Source of the DNA: Arenicola marina
Taxonomy: Eukaryota; Annelida; Polychaeta; Arenicolidae
DNA length: 64,000 nt
Direction of reading: 5' to 3'
NCBI GenBank assembly: GCA_964019135.1
Contig: OZ025248.1
Span: 9,431,574-9,495,573 of the forward strand
Part shown: one piece after another, positions 1 through 11,465 of the stretch
Layout of the letters: each line of letters starts with the position of its first letter
Numbering within the stretch: position 1 is the stretch's first letter
The notes under the pieces: model-generated
What the model was told of the DNA's origin: nothing
What the model saw: the letters and a program-made list of their open reading frames with translations, nothing else
Databases searched by the model: none
Translations under genes and position numbers: made by a program

Positions 1-3000
1 GGCCCAGTAACCAAAGGGGAAAAGACGTGAAGGGCTGACAGGGAGGCAGATACACGTGGGGTTTAAACCCGCGACCGATTGGTGGGCAGTAGACGGCGAC
101 CCCTGGCGGTTGGGTCAGACAACGGCGGAAGCATTGCGGGGTACCACGTGACGTGACACCGCTCGCGGTCATAGACGAATGTAAGGCAAGGACGTCATAA
201 GTCTGAAAGGCCTTGGTCTGCAGCGCCACCTCTCGGCCACGGCAACGGCTTCGTCATGGCGAAGGCAACTGAACATAGCTACCGATAACGGCCGACTACG
301 GGAGAGGGGGAGGGGTGGAGGACGGACGCCATAGTATGGATCCAAGTCTTTCACACCATTAGGGCCTAGCAGGCTAAAGATTATTGAATTAATATGTAGT
401 TGAAATGAAGACTGTGAGAGTCCTGTCAAAACGCCAAACTGTAATCCATCCGTATGTGTTCAGACCCGGGACTATTCGATGAGTAGCAGAAGCTCCCCTC
501 CAAGGCAGATGGTATGGTATTATAGCTAGGCCAGTCATCCCATCACCTCAACTATGTTTGTTACGAGTTTAATCATTTGTTAAAGAGTTTAATCCATTGC
601 CCCACGATTTACAGTAACGAAGTAAAAAACATTGGGCTGGGCATAAAAAACCCCCATCAAATACAGAAAAAAAAAAAAAAAAATGCATTCGTCAATAAGT
701 TATACGTATGTAATTTCATTATTAGCATACGTGTGACGACGGGTGATACGAAGACAGCAGCGATATAAACAGAATAATGGGGTTAGACAACACCGAGTGG
801 AATTATAATGTAAATCCTTATTTAACATTGGGCTACAGTGTAATGGGTAGAAATTATATATTATAAAAGAGACAACACCCAGGATATATAGAGGGAGGGG
901 GGGGACGGAGTAGGGGGGAGGGGCATCCACTGGGACACTTACTGGCGGGGGAGGAGTCCCCCAGGCCGCCACAGCCGCTGGGGCCACAGGGGCCGCCGGG
1001 ACCCCGGGGGGCAGGGGGCGCGGCCGTCAGTGGCCCGTGCAGTAGCCGTCAGGACGGACGGCTTCCCACACGTGGCTCTGCAACCGACAAGGAAGCACTC
1101 CGACATGACAGACCATTACCACAGCAATGTCTCTTCTTACATACGGGGCTGACCATTACACCTGATTACGTCATCACCCCGCTACGATACCCGACAAGGA
1201 ATGTGTACGTTATATGCATTGGTGCTATATTTAGATACACAGGTGAGGCCACGTGATGGTTTAGTGTAGAGCTGCGCTGTCCGGTGTCTGCAGATGTACA
1301 CATACGCGTACACTGCCAGGTGATCTGTTACACAGTACAAAGGCAGCAGCATGTTTAGCATTGAGGGCTAGACATCAAAGGTCGAGAGCTGATCGAATAT
1401 CTCTTAATTCGTATTCGTACAATTTAAAAACAAATGGTTGGTGTCTGGTTAGGATTGCACCGACAAATTAATTGATTTTAGATTGTCTGTCGGCGGGGTA
1501 AGATATTAGAATTTCTGAGGCGCTGGGGACTATGGTTGCCGTGAGAAGATCTGCAGAAAGGAAATCCGCCGACATCGCAGACCCAAAAAACAAAACAAGA
1601 ACGGTTCTGACATCCTAAGACGTCGCCGACCTAAGTAAATATCAACAATATTTTCACCATGTGGAGAAAGCGCAAAGCATAACTAGGAAGGCGATCAAGT
1701 TTACGTCACATCTGGCCAACCCCGGCAATGACCCACCGGACAATGGGATGGGACTGCTGCTGATCATGGCCAGATGTGGTAATAACAGTACCATTCTTCT
1801 TGTGTTCGTAAAGAGCCTACTAAACAGGAACCAATTAATGGGACTTACCTGCTCTTTCGCTACGAATCACGTGTGTGGCCACGTGATCACGTGTTGCGAA
1901 CAGTTTCATACTCACATCAAAGACACGTGGTCGGTAGCACATATATGGGTAATTATATTAAAACAGACTTTCTCATCAGTCGTTCTGAATGCTAAACAAT
2001 GTGAGAGTTGGGAAGCGAGGAACAGGTTTCATCTGTTGTTTTGTCCTTATTACCATCAGGTCAGTGTTTGCTTGGATGATGACGTCATCTGAGTACCATT
2101 ATTTAACAAAAGCTAAAGTCAATCAGTCGCTTATAAAATTGAAGAGATTTCGTCATAAGTCGATACATGGATAACGGTCAGTACAAAAATGAAACATTTG
2201 ATCGTCAAAAGCTTTCATGTACAGTGAAGGAGACTCAAGAAAGTACGCAAAAGGCGTTGTGCATGTGCGATAATACGGTTTCTTTGTAAGAAAAAGGCAC
2301 TCCAGGAAAGGAAAGATTGAGATTATAGAAAAGCAACTTTGAATAAACGGCGACGTCCTATGGCGGAAGCAAACTACTCATGCGAAGTGGGACAAAGCCA
2401 GGAGCTAACTAACTGCAGTACTAAACCATCTGATTACTAAAGTATCGGAAAATGTAGAGTGAACCCAAGGTTGAGAAAGAAGCGACTATGAAAGGCAGCA
2501 AACAAAATTGGAATAACACACGAATTTAAAACAGTAGTTTCGTTATCTCATGCTAAGAGGTGACGAGCCTGTGGGCGGACCTAAGCCGCCTGGCTTAGAG
2601 GTCAAGCAAGGTCATTTGTGTTGAAGCGTAGGCAGATGCTTGAATTTCAAGCACGTGTTCTAGCAGCCACGAGCAACGTAAGAGTTGCACATGCGCAGTG
2701 TTAATATGAAGATATACGTACACTGTATAACATATATGCATGTAGCTGCCACTGAGGAATGCACGGCTGCCTAAGCAATACACGTGTTGTAAAAAAGCCC
2801 CAGGCAGAATAAGTAAATGCTGGAAAATGAGTTGTGAGCAAAAACCACAAAGGTCAGCTGAAAGATTGACCTCCAAGCAGCTTATAATACACTAACGTGT
2901 AATAGATACATTGCAACGGGAGGGACAATTTTGTGGTGATCATAAATCCAAAACTTGATAATATTCTGCATAAGAGTAAGAAGAGAAAGATCAAAGATTT

Positions 3001-3480
3001 AGACGTTGACGCATCACCGTCGGAGCTAAAGAGATAGAAATACAGGCTCGGCTTAAGAAACAAATCCCTCACAGCAGGTCACAGCCAATGATCTCGAGAG
3101 CTAATGACCAGAACAAAGACAATCGTATAATATCGTGACTCCTATGTGAGGGTTACCAGGCCCAAGGTACGTGCGCGGGATCAATATTCTTGATTCAAAC
3201 ACTTTCCCGCAAGGTTAGGGACCTGAACCTCCAAAAAAAAGACCTTGAAATATGCCAATCACTGTTCTGATTTAATAAACATGGTTTCCTTGATTTCGTG
3301 GTATAAGCAGAGGGGTTTATTATCTCATTCATAGTGTCAATAGACAAGAGGCGGCTGTTATCCGTGCTTTACACAAGAAAGCTTCATCTATCCAGATGGT
3401 ACGAGAACGAGATACGGTACGAGATCACGCTCAAAGTACCGTTACCAGTCATATCACGGATCTTATTCCATAAACATTGT
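1..3480. other. No gene recognised
   Basis: No open frame here has a recognisable domain; the longest (143 codons from 1661, plus strand) has no family resemblance, no codon bias and no convincing splice context. There is an A-run near 667-682 and a G-rich stretch at 893-1010. The only exon-like object is the weak candidate at 943-1077. If the CTTNBP2 gene has 3' exons or a 3' UTR they would lie in this direction, but I could not identify any. Confidence 0.6.
943..1077 (-). other. Weak candidate internal exon with good splice sites
   Basis: Read on the minus strand, a pyrimidine-containing acceptor (GTCGGTTGCAG) ends just before 1077 and a strong donor (GTAAGT) follows 943. The interval between is 135 bases, a multiple of three. 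Only one frame is open throughout, and it needs two bases from the previous exon. A second frame reads as a Pro/Ala-rich run ending at the donor but contains a TGA. Neither translation resembles a known domain, and the open frame is out of phase with a possible donor at 9481 of the CTTNBP2 gene. It may be chance in GC-rich DNA. Confidence 0.15.
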
Positions 3481-3977
3481 GCTTCATACATCTTGTTCTA
3501 GACACTAAATGCTTCATACATCTTGTTCTAGACACTAAATGCTTCATATATCTTGTTCTATACACCAAATGCTTCATATATCTTGTTCCATAAGCTGACT
3601 GCTTAATCTCTCTTGTTCTGTAAACTAAATACTTCATCTCCATTGTTCTAAAAACTAAATATTTCATCTCCCTTGTTCTAAAAACTAAATACTTCATCTC
3701 CCTTGTTCTAAAAACTAAATACTTCATCTCCCTCGTTCTATAAACTAAATGCTTCATCTTTCTTGTTCTATAAACTAAATGCTTCATCTTTCTTGTTCTA
3801 TAAACTGACAGCTGCATTTATCTTGTTCTATAAACTGAGGGCTGCATCTATAAAATGTGCTTGACCGTTCTTGTTTTATACGCTAAATGCTCTATTTATC
3901 TTGTTCTGTAGACAAAATGCTTGACAGATCTTTTCCTATACACTAAACGCGTTACCTATTGTTCTCTACACTAAATA
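3481..3977. repeat. 30-bp tandem array (minisatellite)
   Basis: About twelve in-register 30-base units run from 3481 to 3840, followed by roughly four degenerate units. The core is GCTTCATCT..CTTGTTCTA..AACTAAAT. The unit is a multiple of three and lacks stops in one minus-strand frame, which produces a 122-codon open frame with a ten-residue periodic peptide (VYRTRKMKHL-like). I see no flanking exon signals or domain, so I treat the open frame as a by-product of the repeat. Confidence 0.9.
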
Positions 3978-6900
3978 TTTCATCTCGCTTTTCACTTAAA
4001 TAGTCGGTATCACAGGATGAAACTTTACGACGGAGAACAAACTAATCTTTACCATAAGTTACCGAAAGAAGCAATCATGAACAAGTAACAAACAAGCCAC
4101 TGCGGAAGCTTTACTTCACTAATGACAACCCCAACAGATACACATCTTTATGGTTGTATAAATATATCACAATGCAACGTATCCATACTTTATCAAGACT
4201 TCTATAGAGCCAATGAACGCACATGACAAAGTACAAGCTACATCTAATCGTAATACAAACAACAACTCAAGCTGGAACAGTCCACAAAGCCAAGATAAAC
4301 CGTGAGTAGGACATTTCTTGGGAGACTGCCTCACTGAACATTGCACTGACAACCACTACCTAGTACCCGTCTAAATTTGACTTCGTGACCATGATTAGGA
4401 CCTCAAACTGATATATCCGTATTATTGTTACCCGTCGGTATTGACAACGATGTATCCAGAAAAGGACAATTGAATCATTATAGGATTTATATATCCAAAA
4501 CCAGGAGTTACTCAAATTTGAATTTGAATTAATAAAACAAGGCACAGGTCCAAGTTCCCAGTGTACAAGGCGATAGCTCGAAGAAGCGACAGGGATATAT
4601 TTGTAACGCAGCTATGGCATACAGCACATAGCTGGCGAGAATTAATTAAGGTGATGGCGGCGAATATAATAGCCAGTGTCGAGAGGGGCATAGGGTAAGG
4701 TTGATTGCATGAGCCCGCCGCCCGCTGGAGGAGCAAACTGGCGATGTTTTAATTAATTAATCCCAGCTGAATCACCGGCGCACAGCTCAGATAAGTGAGA
4801 GAGAGAGCAATAGAAGGCCATGGCGGATCAGATAATGAAAGGGAAGAGGAGATTAGAAGAGAAGTTTAAGGCAAGCCTGCTGGCGCCTCGACTTATCCCA
4901 ACTTGCCACATATTTCTATCCCTTTACCTGTTGCCATAGAAACTAGTAACCGCTGGAGGTCAGTCATTTCAGGACCGAGAAAGTCCAAATTGGACGCAGG
5001 GGGAGACTCTTCATGAGACCCAGGGGGGTCACTCTCCAAACACTGAAAAGAAAATACAGCCAGTAACACTGAAAAACGCCGAACTTAAAATGACGAACAC
5101 AAAAAAAAAAAAAAGCACAATAAATTCAACGTTTAATTATAGAAAAAAAACCAAAATGGGTGAAACTTAATATTAAAGAGAACGCATTCGAAACTTATGC
5201 TACTTGAAAGAAACTTAACAGCACAAAATTTAACAGCAGAAAAAGTGCAGCCGAGGAATGAGGAAAACAACCAGATATATATACATATATATATATATAA
5301 TAACATATACATATATATAAACTTATTGTCCATGACAACGCACATAGCCTTCATGTAATGACGCTTCCTGCTGCAACAAATGACGCAAGGTCGATGCCGT
5401 TTATTGTTTTGGTGCAAGGAGTTGAACTGTCTATAGTTAATGGTTGGCTTTTACTGATCAATCGATGATAGATGCTGGCGGGTCCCTATTAGTGATCAAT
5501 GGTTAACGTTATAAAGTTGGCTCATCAACTATGTAGACCAATGGTTCATTTTTGTGCTGGGCATTTATTTATCTGTAGTGACGAACAGTTAATTTCCTAA
5601 ATAAGTTAATGTACTTCATTAAATGTTGCGTTCATCCTATTGTTTGGTGTACACCTCTATTAATCCAACATATATGCTCTGGTCTAGTTATTTACCCATA
5701 CTTATCACCAGCCGAGTGACAGTCGGTCCGTTAGTGGTTTATGGTAGAACAAAATAAGCAGTGGTATTCAGTGCGTCATTCCCAAATGCCAGCGTCCTAG
5801 AGTGCGGCATGGGTCGAGTATGGAATTTACCGCTAAGGGGCCATACTTACGCGTACATATTGCCTATCACACACTAATAGATTATCACCAGATAAAAAGA
5901 AATAAAATCAAAGAATATGGTTTCGGTACATGTTTCATCCGATAAACGTAAACGTGGGAGGGAGGTCTCATGCTGAAAGCAACTCTCAAACGATCAAACA
6001 TGGGCAGGGCTGGGTCGGGGGGAGGGGGAGGGGCATTGAAACAGGAGCGTCATATAGAAACCGTCATATGCATGTTTACAAGCGTAGTGTACAGGGTACA
6101 GGCAGGGGTAACATACAGTAAACTATAACAGTTACGTCAAATTAAAAAAATCTGATATAAAATTTAATGTATATAATTTAAATTGGTCCACTGTTACGCA
6201 TATAACAAATGAGAATGTAGATTTCATCCGCTCTAGCAATGAAAAATAGTTTAAATCAATTTGCTTACTTACTCAACTGAAATATCAGAGTACAAGCGAT
6301 TTTCCTTTGCCATGGTGAAGATAGCGAGGCGTGATATTCAGGAAACATTATCAGTAGTCCTAGCCCATATGAGATATGTGAAAATCCAAAAATTGAGAAT
6401 GGAAACATCTAAGACACAGACTAAAGATCCATTATGAAATAAAACGTTGGTGTTTTAGGCGGCCTTTGTGCACATGAATTGGGTCCAGAAGAATCCAGGG
6501 ATACTAACAAGAGGTGTCAATCGGCGACCTGTGGCCTGCTTACGAGCTGAGCTTGGTCCATTATGAAGCCCACACCACCCCCCCCCCCTCCCCACTTTAT
6601 TAATAAGTCTTTCGTCGGTAACATTATTCCCGGTAAGTATCTGTGCCAAATACTAAACCGAACTCGCACCCAACAGTTTAGTCATTCTAAAGAAGACGGG
6701 GGTGCAAATTATTTATTTAATATCTAATCTAGCAAAATTCGTTAATCCTGGAATGTTAGCATGGTAGTATGCCTGGAGACACAAAGAACTAAAAGCAATC
6801 TTCTTTGATCTATTACTTTATTTGCAAAATACTCGCATATTGCTACAAAGCCCAGCCCTTATATATAATATATATCTATATATGTAGAACTATATATATT

Positions 6901-9456
6901 TATTTTTTTATTTAAGCTGCTATACTTTTTCCCGGTCACATGTGCTTGTCGTTCAAGGTAAACATGCCATAGAGACTCTATAGAATAACTCGTGCTTTCT
7001 AAAACAAATCTCAGAAAAGCTATTTGTTCAGCAAAAAATGCTGATTGTGTATGAAGACTCCAACATAAACTTTGGCAAGTCTATAATAATAATGATAATA
7101 ATAGCAATAATAGATTGGAATAACCACATTATAAGGAATAGAATGTGACTCTAGTTTTGTCCCAGACAGAGCAAGCTTAAAATCCACTCGCCTGATGTCG
7201 CAATATTTGGAAAATGTAAGTCTGCTTTGAAAGGATAATTAAATTATCTCTAGCTGTGGATATTGGAGAAGACTGAAAACAAGCAATTAGCCTCCAAATA
7301 AGTATTCACAACTATGTAGTAAGTTTTAGTGAGGTTTCCATGTAAAATTTCTGTTATATTAGTGGGTCAAATCGGTCAAACATTAGAGAAACTCCCATTT
7401 ATAATGTGGTTATTAGCTACTACAATATAACAATGTAGAACTACATATTACATTATACTTAATACGCCATCAATGCTCCACTTAAGGTCGTAAATTGGAA
7501 AGCATATATAAACTGAAACTTCCCAGTAGTCAACAAGCCAACACCATCAACACCGGACTCGAGCCTTCAATATACATGTAGGTAAACACTGATATCATTG
7601 TCATTCAAGTTTTCACCTTGTCAAGCAACATTATGACCTCAAGTCTAACCTTGACCGCATCCCATTATTGGGTGGGGGAGGGGGAGGAGTATCTGGTGCC
7701 ATATCACATATTTACTGCTTCTTTTAAAATATGCTGAAACCAGTTTTGTTCACTTAAAAACTGGCTGATGGAGAAGGATTCGTGACAGGACCACATATCA
7801 AATAAGGGTGGGCTGAGAAACTGTAAACCAAGCATCCAAACTCAGTTCAACAAATGTTGTCCGGATATACAGTTAAGGTTTAAGTCTTTTGACTTGGTAT
7901 CAAAATTCTACGAATTCTTTTCAATGCTTCTTTTATAAGCATTTTCCTGCAAAAGACACTGCGAGAATGGTCAGTAGGTCAAGGTCAGGGAATGAGGTCA
8001 AGGGCAACTTTAATCTGGATAGCACATTTTGTAAAGCTGTGTTAGTTGGCTATGCACACCGCCACGGCAGGTTCATAAATCATAACTCCTATGAAAACAT
8101 ATCACCACCAATACACTACAGTAGGAGGGATTGCAAACCGGAAAAGACCGGGACGCAATCGGACAAGGGCAAAAAGACTATTGTAACTAGTTATAATGAA
8201 ATGAAAATACAAGCAGCGCAGCATTGATGAAACAGAAATACCATATGTACCATTAACGCAGGCAAGACAATAGAGGGAAATAAGAGAACCCAACTTAAGC
8301 TTCCTTCGCCCGTAAGTGTCAACTCATAAGCAGATGCAAACATAGTATTCTAAACTCATACAAATAAAATTCAGATCTACCGAACACATTTTAATACAGA
8401 GAAGCGGTCTGGAGGATCAAGGAACTAATATTTTCGGATTCGGAGTAACGGTAGTTGATATCACCAATAGCACACTCGGGACTAGATTTCGTTGAGATTA
8501 TGCAACAAACGTTCCTCCATAGTCAATCTAACTCAGTAGCTGTATAGAATATCATGTATGTTTTGCGGCAATGCTACTGTAGTTCACGGAAGGTGTCCAC
8601 TGTCTACCTGTTCAGTATCACACTACGCGCATAAGATACTACCGGTACAGATGACAATTAACGCCTTAGGCTTCACTGCCAATAACTTATTGAAATTAAA
8701 TTGTATTAAATTGGATCTACCGCAAAGTCGAATCAGTGAAAAACAGTCGGCGAGATTTAACAAATTCATGAATTTGAATGCATTCCGTGGTACTGAAATC
8801 TACCACTTTTATAAATAACCTGGCTTTGCCAAAGTGTTGAGAGAACAAGACGGGAGGTGGGGCTAAGCTGCTAACTACTACAACGGGTGAATAGTTTATA
8901 CCAATGAACGGTGTCATGGGGAGAGCTCAAAGTATTGACTTGACGGGAGAGCATGAATGACGTCATTTGGGGAGTGAGCTCCCTATTAGGGAATCCCCCC
9001 AATAGGGAAACCTTTACCCCTTATCTGGGTGACATAACGGAAAGTGCTTTGATACTTATAGCTTGTAAAACTCATATAGAAAACTTTGTTGTATGAATTG
9101 TATACATATCCTGTAAACTGGTAAATGCTTTTACTAATAGCGTTTGGACTAGATACCTGGTAGATATCATTGTGACATTGGAAAGCCAATGCCATGCCAA
9201 GTCGTGGGCCTACTGTGTAGGTATAAGATTGCCTCAGCAGTTATCTAGTAGGTAGCAGGCTAATGTTACTACGATAAACTCAGCCTTGACCGTTGCGACA
9301 ATGTTCTGGGCCTGCGCAGTGGGTTGCGGGAGGTTATCAATGCCACACATTGACATATCGTTAATTATGCAAAAGCAAACACAAAAGTTAAATTCGTATG
9401 TTTGTCGGAGGTTGCATAACGGACCGGAGAGCGTGTGTGTAGGGGAGAGGGTGTTA
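3978..9456. other. No gene recognised; AT-rich DNA downstream of CTTNBP2
   Basis: This stretch lies on the 3' side of the CTTNBP2 stop codon. It holds an A-run (5101-5115), an AT microsatellite (about 5275-5325), TA-rich sequence near 6855-6915 and a short ATA/ATG trinucleotide run near 7083-7110. No open frame carries a recognisable domain, and I found no ankyrin-repeat exon. I saw no AATAAA hexamer on the minus strand in the first 700 bases after the CTTNBP2 stop, so the 3' UTR end is not placed. Confidence 0.55.
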
Positions 9457-11100
9457 TTACTGGACGTGGTTGGCGCAGACCTGGTTTGGTTTTCGCACTG
9501 CGTTGGGACTATGGCGGCCGGCGCCGGGCTGTAGTAAGGGGGTGGCCTGGGCGGTGGGGGGGACACCGGCCCCCCGCACCATGCCGCTGTCCTGCAACAC
9601 CCGAGTCAGGCTCTCGGCCTGGTTCTCGGGTCCCATTATGGTGATCTTGTCTTTGGAAAAGGTGATACCGAACCTGGCGGGGGGGTGTTGCCGCGGGCAG
9701 GCCCCGGGCGCCATGGGGGGCGCGCGGTGGTGGAGGGGTGGGGACGATATGGACGCCATGGCGGAGGAGGGGTGGGGCGCGTGCGGGCCGCCGGTAGCGG
9801 GGTGATTGCCCAGCCTTACCATGTTGTCTTTGCGCGGCTGCTGCGTGCTGGGCGCTCCCGGCGGCTGCTGATGCTGCTGCTGCTGCTGGGGTAGGTAGAC
9901 CTGCGGCTTGTTGGGCGGGACGGGGGGCGGGACCCCGCGCCCCAGGCCAGCGGGACCAACCTTCCGGATCATGGTGGTGGATCCAGGCGCCGCCGCCGCC
10001 GCCGCCGCCGTGGCGGAGGCCGCTGCGCTAGAGCCGGCGGGACCCACGTTGAGGGATATCCGGGTCCCAGACGGGGTGGTGAAGACCGTCGTGTTACCCG
10101 AGGGCGACGTGAACACCGAACCCCCTCCGCCCGCCCCGATCACGTTCACGCGAGAGTTACTCAAGTCTGCAGGCTTGTCGTTGGCGGCGGCGTGCGGGTG
10201 TGCGTGGGGATGGGCGTGGGCGGCGGGGGAGGCGGGGGAGGGGTGCGGCCTCTCCACCGTCACCGGGGTCCGCTCAGGGCTGCGGGCCCCCTGCGGTAAG
10301 CTACCCGCCGCCACCCCAACACCGGGCTGACCGCCGAATTGTCTGATCACACGCTTCACCCCGGAGGGGTCCGAGGGTGACGGGGTGGCGGCGGGGTTTG
10401 TCTGGGGGTGAGCCCCCGGCGTCCCATCCCGCTCGGGGGAGTCCCGCACGTGCACGATGGGTAGCTTGCGCACCTCGGGGGGCGTCCCCCGCGCGCCCGG
10501 GGGAGGAGGGGACGTCGACGACGCCATGGTCCGCGCGTGAGCCTGCATGTTGGTAGGGTGCCTGACGGGCGTGAATCGGGGTCCCGTCGCCATGGGACCG
10601 GCGGGCCCGGGGGTTCTGACGGGCGGTGGCGCGTGGCCCCGGGGGGTGAACCCCTGCTCGGCCGCCAAGGCCTGGAGTTCGGGGCCGGCGTGCTGCATGA
10701 GCCGCTCGACCCGCTGGCGGAGGCTGTCCACCTCGGCGGCCAGGTCCTCGTTGCGCGCCTCCTCTCGGCCCAGCTTGTGCCGCAACTGCTGCCGCTCCAC
10801 GTCAAACTCGGACAGCTGCTTCTCCAGCGCCGCCTCCATCTGGAGCGACTTCTGGCTCTCCAGGATCAGACCCTCCGCCATGTCGTCCATCTTGGCCTTG
10901 TCGTTGCGCAGCAGGTTCTCCATGGCGGTGCTGCGCTGCTGCAGCGCCAGCACCCGCTCCACCATCTTCTTGCGCTCCTTGATCAGGAAGATGGCGACCT
11001 GCTTGTGCTTGGCCGACATGGCACGCTCCTCCTCCAGGGACGACGTCAGCTTCTTCACCTCCTTCTCCAGCTTCTTCTGTTGCGTCTTCTCGAAGTCCAG
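9457..11100 (-). CDS. CTTNBP2: Cortactin-binding protein 2 homologue, exon 5 (coiled coil end and proline-rich tail)
   Basis: Largest coding exon, 547 codons plus a TAA stop at 9457-9459. A TTTCTCAG acceptor abuts 11100 and the frame enters in phase 0 with LDFEKTQQKKLEKE, matching the family's L-E-F-E-K-x-Q step. Protein residues 175 to about 311 continue the coiled coil and include the family hallmark EKQLSEFDVERQQLRHKLGR. The remainder is low complexity: Pro/Ala/His-rich, an Ala run (about 532-546), a Gln run (about 579-586) and VPPPVPPNKP near 563-573. In vertebrate CTTNBP2 a PPPIPPKKP-type segment of this kind lies in the cortactin-SH3-binding proline-rich part. The family acts as a cytoplasmic scaffold, binding cortactin and the STRIPAK phosphatase complex through striatin. 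No ankyrin repeats follow, so the product resembles CTTNBP2NL in layout (about 721 residues against about 640). A weaker reading splices out at CAG|GTCTG (9481) into exons not found. Confidence 0.9.
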   Translation of the reverse strand: MDFEKTQQKKLEKEVKKLTSSLEEERAMSAKHKQVAIFLIKERKKMVERVLALQQRSTAMENLLRNDKAKMDDMAEGLILESQKSLQMEAALEKQLSEFDVERQQLRHKLGREEARNEDLAAEVDSLRQRVERLMQHAGPELQALAAEQGFTPRGHAPPPVRTPGPAGPMATGPRFTPVRHPTNMQAHARTMASSTSPPPPGARGTPPEVRKLPIVHVRDSPERDGTPGAHPQTNPAATPSPSDPSGVKRVIRQFGGQPGVGVAAGSLPQGARSPERTPVTVERPHPSPASPAAHAHPHAHPHAAANDKPADLSNSRVNVIGAGGGGSVFTSPSGNTTVFTTPSGTRISLNVGPAGSSAAASATAAAAAAAPGSTTMIRKVGPAGLGRGVPPPVPPNKPQVYLPQQQQQHQQPPGAPSTQQPRKDNMVRLGNHPATGGPHAPHPSSAMASISSPPLHHRAPPMAPGACPRQHPPARFGITFSKDKITIMGPENQAESLTRVLQDSGMVRGAGVPPTAQATPLLQPGAGRHSPNAVRKPNQVCANHVQ

Positions 11101-11465
11101 CTGAGAAAGGACGAGAAGAAAGCTATATAGACCTGGTTTGAGAAGGACCCGGTCATAAATCTGGGCGCCCTTTCACCATCATCTCGTTTTCGGCGAAAAT
11201 TTGAAAACCTGTTTTGCATGTTGTATTTATGATGGCTATTTTAGCGGAAGCACTAACTCGGCGCCGCACGTGCTAACATCCACACGATTTAGGTTAACCT
11301 GGTACGGTTTCCTTGCTGAATAAGAAAGGCAAAAGTACTTCATCAATATAAATACTTGTATTCCGTTTAAGATAATAAAGAAAGCAACGAGCACAAAGCT
11401 ACACTTGGGCGCGACATGTGGATCCTCTCTAACACGGCAAAGACCCAGTGTTTGCACGTGCTACA

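Noticed and set aside
1661..2092. 143-codon plus-strand frame
   Set aside because: No domain, no periodic hydrophobic pattern and no splice or promoter context; the length is compatible with chance.
3481..3977. CRISPR-like array appearance
   Set aside because: Units are contiguous with no unique spacers, and the genome is eukaryotic with introns. The same reasoning excludes CRISPR for the arrays at 11466, 20312 and 52141.
9470..11130. Plus-strand frames of 110-197 codons opposite CTTNBP2 exon 5
   Set aside because: They are antisense shadows of a GC-rich coding exon; the minus-strand frame has clear family homology.
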